This document shows positions 1 to 10,773 of a DNA stretch of 64,000 nucleotides, piece after piece (within the stretch, counting starts at the first letter, position 1; each line of letters begins with the position of its first letter). The position numbers were made by a program, and so were the translations under genes. The DNA comes from Aphrocallistes beatrix (taxonomy: Eukaryota; Porifera; Hexactinellida; Sceptrulophora; Aphrocallistidae): positions 4,092,001 through 4,156,000 of the forward strand of contig OY725498.1 in the NCBI GenBank assembly GCA_963281255.1, given 5' to 3'. The notes under the pieces were generated by a model, which searched no databases, had not been told where the DNA came from, and was given only the letters and a program-made list of their open reading frames with translations.

Positions 1-126
1 ATAAACTAACAAACAGCCAGCTCCGAACTGAGATACAAACACTTTATTTTGGTAGAAAGCAATATAGCGAGGAGTATTCATCATACCAGCTCCATCTCGA
101 TCTCCAAACTTGTACAAATACTTTGT
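1..126 (-). pseudogene. NHL-propeller gene fragment cut by window edge
   Basis: Translated on the minus strand, this encodes the second NHL unit of the array family (KYLYKFGDRDGAG..., then IAFYQNKVFVSQ). Homology stops abruptly at about position 126, in the codons for KYLYKF, and what follows is unrelated. The piece is therefore 5'-truncated. The gene's 3' part would lie left of the window, so its full extent is unknown. Confidence 0.8.
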
Positions 127-1101
127 AACTCTGTAACCAACTGCACTTTATAAATTCACGGTACTTTCCCTGGCAACCAGAAACATTCTGTGGTATGCTC
201 AGGTGATACAGCATGTGTCCAAACTTAATTATTCATTTATTTCTCTAAACCGAATGTGAATATTATTCAAGTACGAATAAGATGAAGTATTTCAATTAGT
301 AATTCTGGTCGGTAAAACAAGGAGCAGATGTTTCTTTGGATCCCAAACCACTTCGCACCTGTTCAACTCTTTATGGGCTTCATTCTCGTAGATAGAACAG
401 TGGTGACTCGAGTCGCGCGATGGAGGACAGAGGTCTTGGCAGTGGTGAGAGGAAGGAAGGGGGCAGAGAGACACGAGTCCGACACACAGCTTCCTGGCGA
501 ATTGTTGGATTGAGGACACACTCGGATGAGGTGAGATCGCAACTTTATGCGAAGAGTCCCAGGAGATTTCCAGGTCATAGACGCATTGCACAGACTTTAA
601 CATTCCAAGTCTGCCAATGGAGATACCTAGGCATAGTGTTGTTCATATTTGGACGTACATAGTTCTTTATTAATCACTCCATCCAGCTAGTGACTGCTGT
701 GGTAGAAGTGTCTCACGGGTCTAAATGGATCGATGGGATCGTGGTGCACTGTTCACTATGGCTGGAAACGAGACTCTGGTACAGGAGATGTTTCAGTAGT
801 CCGCTTGGTTCTTCTGTTACTCGGGACTACTCTTCTCTGAACGGAAATTCTCCTCACTTCTCTCAGACATATTTGAGGACGACTAAGACACAGAAGCAGC
901 TCAACCATCTGGCATTCCTATACAAACTCGATTAATCGCCCCCCACCCACAAAGCAGCCGCTAAAATTTTTTTACGAAAAAAATAGTTATTATTCCTTTC
1001 TGTTATTAATTGATTCACTCGTTCGGTAATATTCATTGAAAACTCTCTTAAATCTCAAATATTCCATTTTTCTTTAGTGGCAAATGGAGCTAAAATATAT
1101 T
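127..1101. other. Non-coding stretch, nothing recognised
   Basis: Open frames here are short and overlap on both strands with no recognisable domain. I see no repeat shared with the rest of the window. Confidence 0.5.
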
Positions 1102-1299
1102 CATACATGCCAACCTGAGCCATGATAAAAGCGGGACGCGGCGTTGAATTTGGCGGGACATGACGGGACGCAATAGAAATATACTATACATATGATACAA
1201 AAAAGCGGGACATAATGGGAAAATTTCATGTAAAAGCGGGACACTCGAGAAAATTAGCTCAATAGAAGAGTGAAAAAAGCGGGACAGTTGGCAAGTATG
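1102..1299. mobile_element. Small inverted-repeat element with GCGGGACA units
   Basis: The ends are imperfect inverted repeats (CATACATGCCAACCTG at the left, CAGTTGGCAAGTATG at the right). The interior carries four copies of a GCGGGAC motif. This looks like a MITE, possibly hAT-like, but I could not define a target-site duplication. Confidence 0.45.
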
Positions 1300-1942
1300 T
1301 ATATTGATCACCCGACTACTATTGGAGTATATACGGTGAATACTTGAAATTTTGTAAAATAGGTACTTTTTGATTGAACTTTTGAAAATTCGAATAGTGT
1401 ACATGTTTGATAGAAATGTCTTAATCCACAGAATCACATTTACGAACTGAACCACAACAAACAAACAACTCACTCTAATTCTGTGTCATTAGATGTGAAG
1501 ACATTAGGAACATTCATCATTTTGTTTAGCGACGCTTCTGACCCTACGGAATGTGGCACTTCATACTCAGGGCGGGAAGTGGCGAAGTCGAGGAGTGGAG
1601 AATCTTTTCGGGGGATTTGGGCAGTTTCCGGCGACCACTCAGTGACGAATCGACAGAGGACCTTCGAACGAATTTCGGAGGTGACAAAAATGTGACGTTA
1701 TGCGAACACGTCTCGTGACTGTGAGACAACTACAAGATGGAGCAACTCTCAAATTCTATTAGTTCATTCGAGAATGAAAGTCAGCTGTCTCATACCTTGG
1801 GACTGTGAGTTCCAGCCACTTTCAATGCCATTAAACATATAGTCAAACAGTGAATTAGAAAAAAGGTTTTCAAATGCCAAAGGTTTAAATGGTTTCAAAG
1901 AATAAAATGAACAAAGCAACTGAATGTGTAATATAAATTAGG
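1300..1942. other. Non-coding stretch downstream of N1
   Basis: AT-rich sequence between the inverted-repeat element and N1. No coding or repeat signal is recognised. Confidence 0.4.
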
Positions 1943-1948
1943 TTTATT
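1943..1948 (-). promoter_or_regulatory. Possible polyadenylation signal of N1
   Basis: AATAAA on the minus strand about 90 bases past the N1 stop codon. The position is plausible, but the hexamer is common in AT-rich DNA. Confidence 0.3.
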
Positions 1949-2035
1949 CACGTATTTCAAGGATTCAGTCATTTTGAAAACTCTAAAAATAAATATTTAC
2001 TATTATTAATCACACAAAAATCAGCAAGAAATAAG

Positions 2036-3289
2036 CTAACTAGAATATATTACAAGCTGGCAAGTATTTTCTAAATGAAAATCAGCTGGTGCAATTACTA
2101 CAAGTTTCAATTGCTGTGTCAGAGCAATACCGTGTGGACACCCAAGACCGGGAAAGTGCTGCTCATCTCTTATCGTGTGGAGGAGTAGTCCATTTGAAGA
2201 GAACACTTTGATGCAATGATCCAAACAATCGCTGATAATCAGATTCTTCTCAGCATCCAGACAGAAGAAATAGGCTCTACTAACTTGCATTCCTATATTT
2301 CTACTTGTGATGAAGGAACGTAGCTTGTCTCCAGCGAGAGAGAATACGTGTACACAGGGATTGTTTATAAGACTGAGGATGTATATTTCTTCTGTGGTTA
2401 GCTTCACGTCTTCAGGGCAATGCATTGACTCGTGAGTAATGGAACGTTTGAAGTTGAGGGACTCGTCTAGGATTTGGATCCTGTGATTGTTAGAATCTGC
2501 GATGTAGAGATCTCCATTGTCTGAGACAGTGAGTTGTTTAGGAGAGATGAACTTTCCATCTGTAGATCCATAACCCAACAACGCAGCCACTGGAAGGATG
2601 TCTGCTTCTATTTTGAAGTGGAACACTCCGACTGCTTGCATGTCTGTTACGTATACGTTATTCATATAGAATGCTATACCCCAAGGCCATCCCATACGTT
2701 CATGCGTGAAACTATTCAGGAAATCGCCTCTCTCTGAAAATATTGACACTCTAGCAAACCCATCATAGCCCTCAGCGATATAAATATGGTTGGTTGTGTC
2801 ATCGATAGCGACTCCATTAGGACAATAAAGCTGTCCAGGATTCTTCCCTGTCTCTCCTACTGCTACTATCTGTTCCATTCGCTGGTATTGGGGGATGACA
2901 GGCACTGCTTCTTCTAGAACATCTCCCAGAGCTAGGATCAGCTGCTCCAGCTGTTCACTCTCTCCCTGGAACTTCAGTCGTGTCTCAGGCTGAGGTAGTC
3001 TCACCTCTGTTAGCTTAGTTTCGATGTCAGCTAGCAATCTCTCTTGCAATTCTCGGAATTCGTTGTCTTTAATCTTTTTCTCTACTTCCGCTTTGGTTGT
3101 TAGAAGTTCTTGCTCCTTCTGTACGCGGTGTGGTTCTCGTGCGGCTATTTCGAGGCGTCTCTCGTTTGCTTCAGCGAGGACAGCCATTCTTTGGTGGTTC
3201 ACACATGCGACCACTCTGTCGAAGAAGTGGTTTATGTGCACCTCAATGGGATCCACGGGTTGTGGTGCATCTGGATAACGAGCAGCCAT
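2036..3289 (-). CDS. N1: divergent coiled-coil/NHL-repeat protein
   Basis: A 417-residue single-exon protein. Residues 1-130 are charged and helical (coiled-coil-like, rich in E, K, Q and R). Residues 145-415 form an NHL-type propeller: PNGVAIDDTTNHIYIAE (about 157-173), WGIAFYMNNVYVTD (203-216), KQLTVSDNGDLYIADSNNHRIQI (251-273), then three weaker units. NHL propellers bind protein or RNA in TRIM-NHL proteins, but there is no RING finger or B-box here, so ligase activity is not supported. N1 shares architecture and length with N2-N13 but lacks their near-invariant core (TIGRLTVTNSTSVV) and has higher GC, so it is an older paralogue. The ATG at 3287-3289 is the first in frame. The ligand is unknown. 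Confidence 0.85.
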   Translation of the reverse strand: MAARYPDAPQPVDPIEVHINHFFDRVVACVNHQRMAVLAEANERRLEIAAREPHRVQKEQELLTTKAEVEKKIKDNEFRELQERLLADIETKLTEVRLPQPETRLKFQGESEQLEQLILALGDVLEEAVPVIPQYQRMEQIVAVGETGKNPGQLYCPNGVAIDDTTNHIYIAEGYDGFARVSIFSERGDFLNSFTHERMGWPWGIAFYMNNVYVTDMQAVGVFHFKIEADILPVAALLGYGSTDGKFISPKQLTVSDNGDLYIADSNNHRIQILDESLNFKRSITHESMHCPEDVKLTTEEIYILSLINNPCVHVFSLAGDKLRSFITSRNIGMQVSRAYFFCLDAEKNLIISDCLDHCIKVFSSNGLLLHTIRDEQHFPGLGCPHGIALTQQLKLVVIAPADFHLENTCQLVIYSS

Positions 3290-4699
3290 TTCAAAGTATA
3301 GATATAAATTGTAGAAAAATTGTTTGCTAAGTTTAGAAGATTTGTGTTATGTTAGTGGATTACAAATACTAGTAGCTTTTATAGTTATAGTGGCGGAGAT
3401 TGGAATGTGAAGCAAACTCAGTTATTGACCATTGTTTCAGCTAGCTTCAGATATACGTGTTAATTCAATGTTTGTTATGTTTGTTAAAGCTGTTTATTCA
3501 GACAAATAGGAATGGTGAGATGTGTCTCCTAATTTTTCTATTACGCCACCAGAGCTATGTTAATCCTTCATTGAGCTCATATAAAGACAATAAATTTCAT
3601 TTAATTTTGAATGATCTAAATAACAATAAACAAATAAACAGATCTTTGAACAAAGAACAGAATAAAATTCACAATAAAATTCAAATATACTCCATTTGGA
3701 TTGCAATGAAGAACAGAAGGCAATCGTGTGCTAGAATGGAACATGTTGGTGGCACACGTCAGAGGATAATTTCAACATTCCATTCTCCTTAATGGATTGT
3801 TAGGGCGTAACGCTTAACGCATGTGAGGAAGTATAAATGAATCTGGGATGTCCTACTAACCTTAGTTACATCACTATGTGGAAGGAATGCATGATGCTAT
3901 TTCCTTATGGGAGATGTGACAATTCTGAGGTAACAGACACATTCACCTTCAATTGAATCACACTTATCTTCCTAGCAAACCAGTGAATCATAGATATAGT
4001 AGTACTATTACTAATGGGAATCAAAACACTTCGTAATGATAGTTTGTGTAGGATGTACAAGTATTATCAGCCAATCACAATTCTGCATTTCCTACCTCTG
4101 GTGCTGTATTAGCCAATCAATTTCTTTATAATTAATATCTTTCTGACTACACGGCTGATAACATAAACAATCTCCGTTTGTTTACCTGAAGTTCATTTAC
4201 ATCATCAGAGTTTAATCTATTTTTAAATTAATCTAAATATACTTAAGTCGGTGTGTTTGGATTCTGAAGTTTCCATGAAGTTCATAAAAACAAATTTGCT
4301 GATAAACAATCGAGATAAAATTAGATGGAATCTACTCAGTCTCTACCATCACAGTTCATTGAGATGTCAGTGATACATTGCAACATAAAATTGATGAGAA
4401 CTCTGTAGCTTATCACTTATTGGTCAGTTTATTATCAAAACAAAAACATAAACAAACGAGGCACACACAAAATAGAAGAAATTGTGCCTATCTGTGCTGA
4501 TACAACTCAAAATTCAGAAACATCAAAACGATATCAGAATAAACAATTAATAAATACGGCTTCTGCATTCGATTGGTCTGGAAGTGAGGAGGAGGGAAAT
4601 CAGGTGGTCGAATGGTGGATGTGTGGGTAGAACATTGGTCCACTTTGAAATTCTCCTTTGGGAAGAGGGTGCATGTGAAGTGGTTGAGGTGGCAGTATT
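3290..4699. other. Intergenic, AT-rich, upstream of N1
   Basis: The first 150 bases are presumably the N1 promoter region; no core element is convincing. The rest has only low-complexity open frames and no recognised repeat. Confidence 0.4.
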
Positions 4700-5060
4700 G
4701 GTGGATGATGAATCCCGGAAATTTCGTCCCCTTTGTACATAAATATTCCATAAGTTAGATACACTAAATTCCTGGATATTTAGTGAAACCAAACTAGTCT
4801 CGCAGGAATGGCGGAACTTTCGTCCCTGGAATTTTCGTCCCCTGAAATGTCTCTTTCGCACTTACTGATTTCTCAATCAAAATGCCTCATTTTCACCATT
4901 TTTTCAAACATACTCCACTCCAAAAGCCTCACTTTCCGTTCCTTACATATTAGTGCCCGTTTATTTTAGGCTCCAATGAGACAAAAGTTCGGAGACGAAA
5001 TTTCCGGGGACGAAAATTCCGGGGACGAAATTTCTAGGGACGAAATTTCCGTTTACCACC
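4700..5060. mobile_element. Inverted-repeat element with GGGGACGAAATTTCC units
   Basis: GGAAATTTCGTCCC occurs near the left end and again near 4820-4845. Its reverse complement is repeated three to four times at 5000-5050, next to a GGTGG/CCACC terminal pair. This is a foldback or MITE-like arrangement with subterminal repeats. No target duplication was found and the superfamily is unknown. Confidence 0.5.
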
Positions 5061-5176
5061 GAATACCCGACACTGGTCCGGTTGCTTGGTTGTTTCGAGG
5101 TCTCTTTTGATTGGTCGAGAGCAGAGAGAACACCAGAGGGGAAGAGAGGAGGAGGACCTATAAATAAACTATTAGA

Positions 5177-7366
5177 CTGTCACTGGATAATTGGTTCTCC
5201 CGTGAAAATTTTGGTCCTGCAATGGACCAATTTCCATGGAACATTGGTCCGGGGGACCATATTTTTTAGGGAAAATTGGTCCTAAGCTGAATGATGTCAA
5301 GTTCCAATGAACAGTTCATTTAGCTATTGAGCAGGTTCAGGTGGAATCAATTTATGATTACTTTTGGTTAATACTCAATGCTAATGAGAATAATAATAAG
5401 TGATGATTTTAATCACTTTAATGAAATTCCGTTAATACAAGTATAAATATGTATTATCCATTTTCGTCAACTTACTTATGTTAGGCCGGGTTTTAGTCTC
5501 TGATTGCCATAAAAACGTAACAGATTAGAATGCAAGGAGATTTTGAGATAGAGGCGCTGAACCGCACCCTCGAAGAGGAGAACAGGGCCCTCCTTGCCCA
5601 GACCAACAAGCTCCTCGTGCAGGTGAGCTCAGCTGTACTCTACGAGCATTTGGTACAGCTGTTGGGTAGAGATGGTCTCATAGCTCCGTTAGAGTGTTTG
5701 ATTCCTGTTACATTATGAATGGCTGTGTTGGTTACGATTGCTAATTCCTGGAAACAGAGAGTTGAGTGTGGTGCGTGTAGAACCAGGACCTGATGGTGCG
5801 CACGCTGGAGTCCAAGGACATCATGATCGAGGAGGAGCGCATCTTCAACGATCGGCTGGGGGAGCTGGAGGACGACAAGACCAGACTCATACATCAGCTG
5901 GAGACACACACGCGAAGTTCTGGCCGAGCAGATAAAGGCCCTCAAGGAGAAGAGGTGAGCCTAGCAACGCTGCCTCCGCTAAGAATGCTGCAGGACTGCT
6001 AGCTAACTATTAATACAAAATAGTCGCACATTCCTGGAGTGAGGTTGCATGATTACAGAGTGTTGTGTCTGTAGGAAGGGCGAATCGTGAAGCGGGGTGC
6101 GCAGGCGATCGGGAAGCTGAAGAACATCCGCAAGCGCCAGGAGGAATAGGACGCGAGGTACAAACCCTCTTTCTCGGACTCCAACGCGCCGTCCCGCCTG
6201 AGTGCTTACTCCGGCCTCTCCTCTGGACTCCTGCACGAGGACCCGACGACTTCCGCGCGGACCTGACGACCGGGAGCTTCGCGTCGGAGGGCAGCGAGCT
6301 GGCGGAGGGAGTGAGCTGGCGGAGGGAGAGGGACTCAAGCGCCAATCTTCCTTCAGGAAGCGGGTGAGTTGCTATTTATAGCTCAGGGCCTGGATTGAAT
6401 GGAAAGGTGTGTGTTTGTAGAGGCGGTCCGGTGGGAAGAGCCAGCCGGGGGGCGGCAACACCAGCTCCGAAATGCTCTCCCTCTCCGACTTCCTGCACGA
6501 GCAGGGCAAGAACTCCAGCCGCAAGTCAGGTATGCAGAAATGTTGATTCGTGTAAGGTGTGGTGTGAATATGACAGAGAGCCTCACACAGAGTGTGATAG
6601 AGATCAGTGTTGGATTCTGTCCTATCACTACAGTTTCCATTCAGTAGAACATGTCGATAGAGTCAGGACAAGATTTATCCTAGCGCAGCATTGTATCTTT
6701 GTATTATTGTATCATTGATTTTGTGGTGTTTGAATAGCCAATAATTCTCTCAGATTCCGGATCCGGGTCCCAGCGGTCTGACCAGCTGACTCCGTCCCAG
6801 CTCAACCTGAACTCCAACTCCAACAACAACCAGCTGTCCCCGGGGCTGGGCTGCGTCCAATCAGAGTCGGACCTCTACTGCGACCCAGCAACTCCACCTT
6901 CATCCTCCCGGACAGATCTCCCGTCAGCCGCAGAGGTACGAGCTGGGAGCTATTTTTAGTTTTCGTGTGTTATGTGCTATTATTAGATCTTCACATGACG
7001 TCATCCCCGTATTCAGCAAAACAGACCGTCGGTTTGCAGAGTTAGTGGCGAAAAAACATGAAAAAGTTTCTCATTGATTATCTAATTAGAATTCTAATTA
7101 AGATATACTACATGTTTAGATTGATGGTTAACTGTGTTAACCAAAGGGTTGGAACCCCTGATCTAGGCGCATGTAAAAAATAATCAACCCTTTTTAGGCG
7201 TTTGGATTTGAAAATTAAAAGCATAAAACCATTATTCCATCTAATAGTCCCCCAGATCAATTTTCCATGAAAATAATGGTTCTCTGGACAAATATTCATG
7301 AAAGAATTAGTTTCCCGGATCAATATTCCCTGAAAAAAATGGTCCGGACCAATTTTCCAGTGACAG
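5177..7366. mobile_element. GGTCC-repeat element, copy 1, carrying gene exons
   Basis: It is bounded by inverted CTGTCACTGG / CCAGTGACAG. Inside each end lie short variants of GGTCCGGGGACCAWTTTTCC arranged head to head. The interior holds the CCDC88-like exons. A second copy lies at 32975-35840 with the same interior flanks but without most of the exons. Target duplications are not clear, so its transposon nature is inferred from the inverted arms and dispersed copies. Confidence 0.5.
5529..6935 (+). pseudogene. Girdin/Daple (CCDC88)-like gene fragment, five exons
   Basis: GC-rich exons with consensus borders: 5529-5622, 5781-5954, 6075-6363, 6421-6529 and 6754-6935, with AG before and GT after each. 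Exons 1-2 read LNRTLEEENRALL then LESKD...EEER, matching the end of the Girdin/Daple coiled coil, where LEEENR and an ESKD motif precede the C-terminal region. Exon 4 reads SLSDFLHEQGK, resembling the C-terminal LQQFLEE segment. CCDC88 proteins are large HOOK-related G-alpha modulators; only this C-proximal piece is present. It is broken: a frameshift near 5915 (CACACACA), an in-frame TAG near 6149, shifts near 6240 and 6310 (local duplication) and near 6885. There is no promoter, N-terminal HOOK domain or 3' end. I infer a gene fragment captured by the surrounding element. Confidence 0.7.
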
Positions 7367-8207
7367 TGCCATTGATCGGAGTTAGGCGAGTTTGTGTCGA
7401 ATAAAAATATATGTAATACATGGAGAATGCCAACTACCTTAATGGTTGATATGGAAACTACTGGAGAGTTAGGGATTTTATGTTACCATTAATCAAATAT
7501 TCGAATAATTAGATCGCCGAGTTACTTTAAATAGTGATTGAAGACAAAAAATAATTGATTAGTACATGATCTAGGTGAGAAATTAGTTGGTGGAAATGAG
7601 ACACCAACTAAACCTGTTGTATCTTGTTGATAGACCTGTTGCATGATCATTTCTATTACCCTTGTATTTTGACTGCCATTTCTTTAGCCAAACAATCGCC
7701 ACTAAATTGTGTTGAGTGTCATAATTTAGTGGCACATGACATAATTTAGTATGGTAAGAGCCTGTAGGGTTTCATTTGGAGGTACCCTATTTGGGGGTAT
7801 TAAATTTAAGGGGTTATTAATATTAAATTAAATGCGTCCCACATTTCTAAGTTATTGTTTGTTGTTCTGTGATAAATCATTCTCTTTTGGATATGACCAA
7901 GATTTTACCTATAAAACTTGGGGGAACCCTCCAAATCGAATCAATAAATCTAAAAAATGAGGGTCTCCGCCCAAATGAGACCCTACAGAGCTAGATGGAC
8001 CATGGGTTGTTTTCTTTTGCGCCCATTTCCTTCTGGGGTCTTACCATACTAAATTTTGTCGTGTGTTATAAAATTGTCGATTGTTTAGCAAAGATAATAT
8101 AGTAATCATGTATAGATAAAAGTATGTAATTCGCAAAGATGCATCATAGACAATCCAAAAAGGCTGTTCAGTTTTCGCTAAGAATTCTTAACTTGGCTAT
8201 AAAATTA
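7367..8207. other. Duplicated non-coding flank
   Basis: Matches 35841-36732 closely. No coding potential is seen. Confidence 0.6.
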
Positions 8208-8673
8208 CACTGCCTGGCCAAAAGTATTGGTACACCATATTGTTTTGCAATATAAATAATACTAAAATGGGTCACTCCATTGAGGCTAATTCATTAATAC
8301 CACGACAGCTACTGAAAATCCTGCATTAAATTCGAAGTCTATTACACTCGAATTACTCAGTTTAGATATTTTCAATTATGCTTAATTAATATCGCTTGCG
8401 CCACCTTGATCCACTTGTTCTAAATACTATATATAATCGCCACAAAAAGTTGCTAGTGGCACAAGGTGACACAACTGCTGGTAATTACGCTTTGGAAAGA
8501 ATCAATCTGTAGGAAGCTTATAAATTCATTCATTCGAGTGTGTTAATTTCGAAATTGATGTTGAGCTTCTTTAACAAGTCGTTTTAATTGATTAGTTTCC
8601 ATTCTTTGCCTCATTTTATTATTACTTATGATACAAAGCAATATGGTGTTCCAATACTTTTGGCCAGGCAGTG
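8208..8673. mobile_element. Tc1-type MITE with TA duplication
   Basis: Terminal inverted repeats begin CACTGCCTGGCCAAAAGTA and are flanked by TA at 8206-8207 and 8674-8675. The paralogous locus near 36730 has the unoccupied site with one TA, so the insertion is proven and postdates the segmental duplication. At 466 bases it has no transposase; the termini are of the Tc1 kind. Confidence 0.88.
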
Positions 8674-8742
8674 TATTAACTTATAAATTAAGAGTAAATG
8701 CGTCCGAAGAGTTATCATTCTCTTTGAACCCTCCAGTGGAGT

Positions 8743-9072
8743 CAGAGTTGCACGCGGGCCGAAATTTGTAACCGCGGCCCGCAATTTTAAGTTAACCCGG
8801 CCCGCGGCCCGCAAGAAGCGCGAATAAATATTTTTGGCCCGCTTTGTAAGTTACTAACTATAGAGAGACATTTATGGAATCCTTTTATGGGAGTGAATTT
8901 CTGCAAACACAAATAAGTGGAAACTAAAGAAATTCCATTCACGTAAGTATTCCTTAATTGGTACTTCGTGACAATTGAAAACATCGTCTCGGTTGTCATC
9001 GCGGGGAGTCCTACCAAGATTTCCGGCCCGCGGAGCAGGCAAACTATTATATTCGGCCCACGTACAATTCTG
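8743..9072. mobile_element. hAT MITE, copy 1
   Basis: Starts CAGAGTTGCACGCGGGCC, has GGCCCGC-rich arms and ends with a degenerate inverted repeat. It is flanked by 8-base duplications AGTGGAGT (8735-8742 and 9073-9080), typical of hAT. The same insertion with the same duplication is at 36801-37112, so it predates that duplication. Confidence 0.85.
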
Positions 9073-9402
9073 AGTGGAGTATATAAATTCTGAGCTATGT
9101 ATTTTCAGTGAGGAATAAGGAATAAAGTTAAACTTCAAAAGAAGGACATACATAAGTGTACAACGAAAAAATAATAATGGATAGACTGTTTCGATACTCT
9201 GATTACATTTATATTTGCATGCAGATATTTTCAGACCTAACTTGAGGTGAAGTCCAATAGTCACTATCAACAGTTCTACTAACCAATTTACCAGAGTTAA
9301 AGAAAAGTATCATTACATAGCATTGTAACTTAAGAGTCAATAAACACAAAATAAAACAGAGAAAGAATAGACTTGAACATGGCAATGTTATAAAATATTT
9401 AA

Positions 9403-10650
9403 TTAGAATATCAAAAGGCGATGGTTATAGCCTACGAGGATGATTCTCCCTCTTGCATCTAGTGTGACACCAAAAGGCCTCTGTATGCTATCAGTGATTT
9501 TATGAACTAAATTCCCTTCTTGATTGAATAGAAAAATAGCGTTTTGGCTATAATCTGATATAATAAAGTTACCAGCACCATCTATACAGAATGAATAGGC
9601 TTGTTTCAAATGTTTGGAAATAGAATCGAGAACAGCATTTTGTACCTGAGTGAGGTTATAGTTGAAAGAATAGAGGAAAGGGTTAGTGTAGCTCAGTACA
9701 TAAATGTACTCGTTGGTTAGTTTTATGTCACAAGGAGAATTCAGTATTCCTTTTCCAAAATGAGACTTGAATAGGAAATCTTTGGAGAATATTTGGACTC
9801 GATTATTGCCATAGTCACACACAAATATATCTCCATTCGATTCATTGATAGTAAGACCACATGGAGCATTCAATAGTCCTTCTTCATTTCCTGGAGTTCC
9901 TATCTGTTTCAGAAATGTTCCATTCAAATCATAAACTAACAAACAACCAGCTCTGAACTGAGATACAAACACTTTATTTCGGTAGAAGTCAATGCAACGA
10001 GGAGAATTCATCTTAACAGCTCCATCTCTATCTCCAAACTTGTACAAATACTTTCCATCTTTGTTGAATACTTGTACTCTGTTGTTAGTTTTATCTGCTA
10101 CGAAAATATTACCAGTCTGGTAGTGCACTGCTACTCCCCAAGGAGAAGAGAATTGTCCTTCCTTACCACCTGATGTTCCTCCTATACTGAGTACAGGAGT
10201 CACTTTTCCCTCATAATCTACTACAGGTAGGTTAGATACTACAGAAGTAGAGTTAGTAACAGTAAGTCTACCAATAGTACCAGCTAACTCCAATATTGTC
10301 TTGTCAAAGTCAAGACTGATGTGTTTAGATTCGGACTGAGATTCAAATTCTTTTCGTTTTTCTGATAATTGTCCAATAATTGAGCTTTGGATTTCTTTCA
10401 TATTTTCAGACTTGATTTTATCTTTAGTAAATTGTAAGAGTGCTTCAAGTTCTGTTAGAGATTGTTTGTATTTATCTCTTTCTTTTTTGTGAGATTTTAG
10501 AATCAAATCCAACTCTTTCATTAGTTTTTCTTTTCTATCTCTCAAACAATCCATTAACTGACAAAAGTAAGTTTCTATTTTCTTTTTCGTTTTAGAGATT
10601 TCATCTTCGAAATCGTCCTTATCGGATGAAGCAATGCCTGCGGTTGCCAT
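9403..10650 (-). CDS. N2: coiled-coil/NHL-repeat protein, type A
   Basis: A 415-residue intronless gene starting MATAGIASSDKDDFEDEIS. Residues 14-105 are a lysine/glutamate-rich coiled coil with CQLMDCL at 30-36. Residues 109-166 are the array's near-invariant core (SLDFDKTILELAGTIGRL...). Six NHL units follow: about 163-205 (GVAVHYQTGNIFVAD), 212-250, 257-299 (GDIFVCDYGNNRVQIF), 303-336, 350-385 and 390-415, ending HRLLIF. The propeller is presumably a binding platform and the coil an oligomeriser. With no RING or B-box, the TRIM-like part is truncated relative to TRIM2/3/71. No signal peptide or membrane segment is visible, so it is probably cytosolic. The conserved A-type upstream block begins 97 bases before the ATG. 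Frame and start are intact; the function is unknown. Confidence 0.9.
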   Translation of the reverse strand: MATAGIASSDKDDFEDEISKTKKKIETYFCQLMDCLRDRKEKLMKELDLILKSHKKERDKYKQSLTELEALLQFTKDKIKSENMKEIQSSIIGQLSEKRKEFESQSESKHISLDFDKTILELAGTIGRLTVTNSTSVVSNLPVVDYEGKVTPVLSIGGTSGGKEGQFSSPWGVAVHYQTGNIFVADKTNNRVQVFNKDGKYLYKFGDRDGAVKMNSPRCIDFYRNKVFVSQFRAGCLLVYDLNGTFLKQIGTPGNEEGLLNAPCGLTINESNGDIFVCDYGNNRVQIFSKDFLFKSHFGKGILNSPCDIKLTNEYIYVLSYTNPFLYSFNYNLTQVQNAVLDSISKHLKQAYSFCIDGAGNFIISDYSQNAIFLFNQEGNLVHKITDSIQRPFGVTLDARGRIILVGYNHRLLIF

Positions 10651-10746
10651 TAAATAATAAATAAATCTAATAGAAAATGCATATTAGAACAAACATAATG
10701 ATTATCACAATCAAGGTTCTTGAATATAATGGACATGTGACTATGA

Positions 10747-10773
10747 ATATCTACATCATAGACATAGCTAGCA
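10747..10773 (-). promoter_or_regulatory. Conserved upstream block of type A genes (N2)
   Basis: Contains CATCATAGACATAGCTAGC, 97 bases upstream of the N2 ATG. Matching blocks lie upstream of N8 (43780-43806) and N12 (57877-57903) at about the same spacing once the N8 insertion is removed. Recent duplication alone could explain it, so promoter function is inferred. Confidence 0.4.

Larger units (their letters stand above)
5273..10674. repeat. Segmental duplication, copy 1 (pair at 33321-38720)
   Basis: From CCTAAGCTGAATGATG to just past the N2 start, the order matches 33321-38720: GGTCC element interior, the AT-rich flank at 7367-8207, a hAT MITE with the same target duplication, then an A-type NHL gene. 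Differences are indels: CCDC88 exons and a Tc1 MITE are present only here, and a 1.7-kb foldback element only in the other copy. Confidence 0.85.

Noticed and set aside
292-935. Overlapping 60-103 codon frames near the left end
   Set aside because: No homology is recognisable, they conflict between strands and have no support from repeats or splice sites.
5530-6718. Several 60-111 codon frames on both strands as separate genes
   Set aside because: They are read-throughs of GC-rich exons and introns of the CCDC88-like fragment; splice borders explain the exons better.
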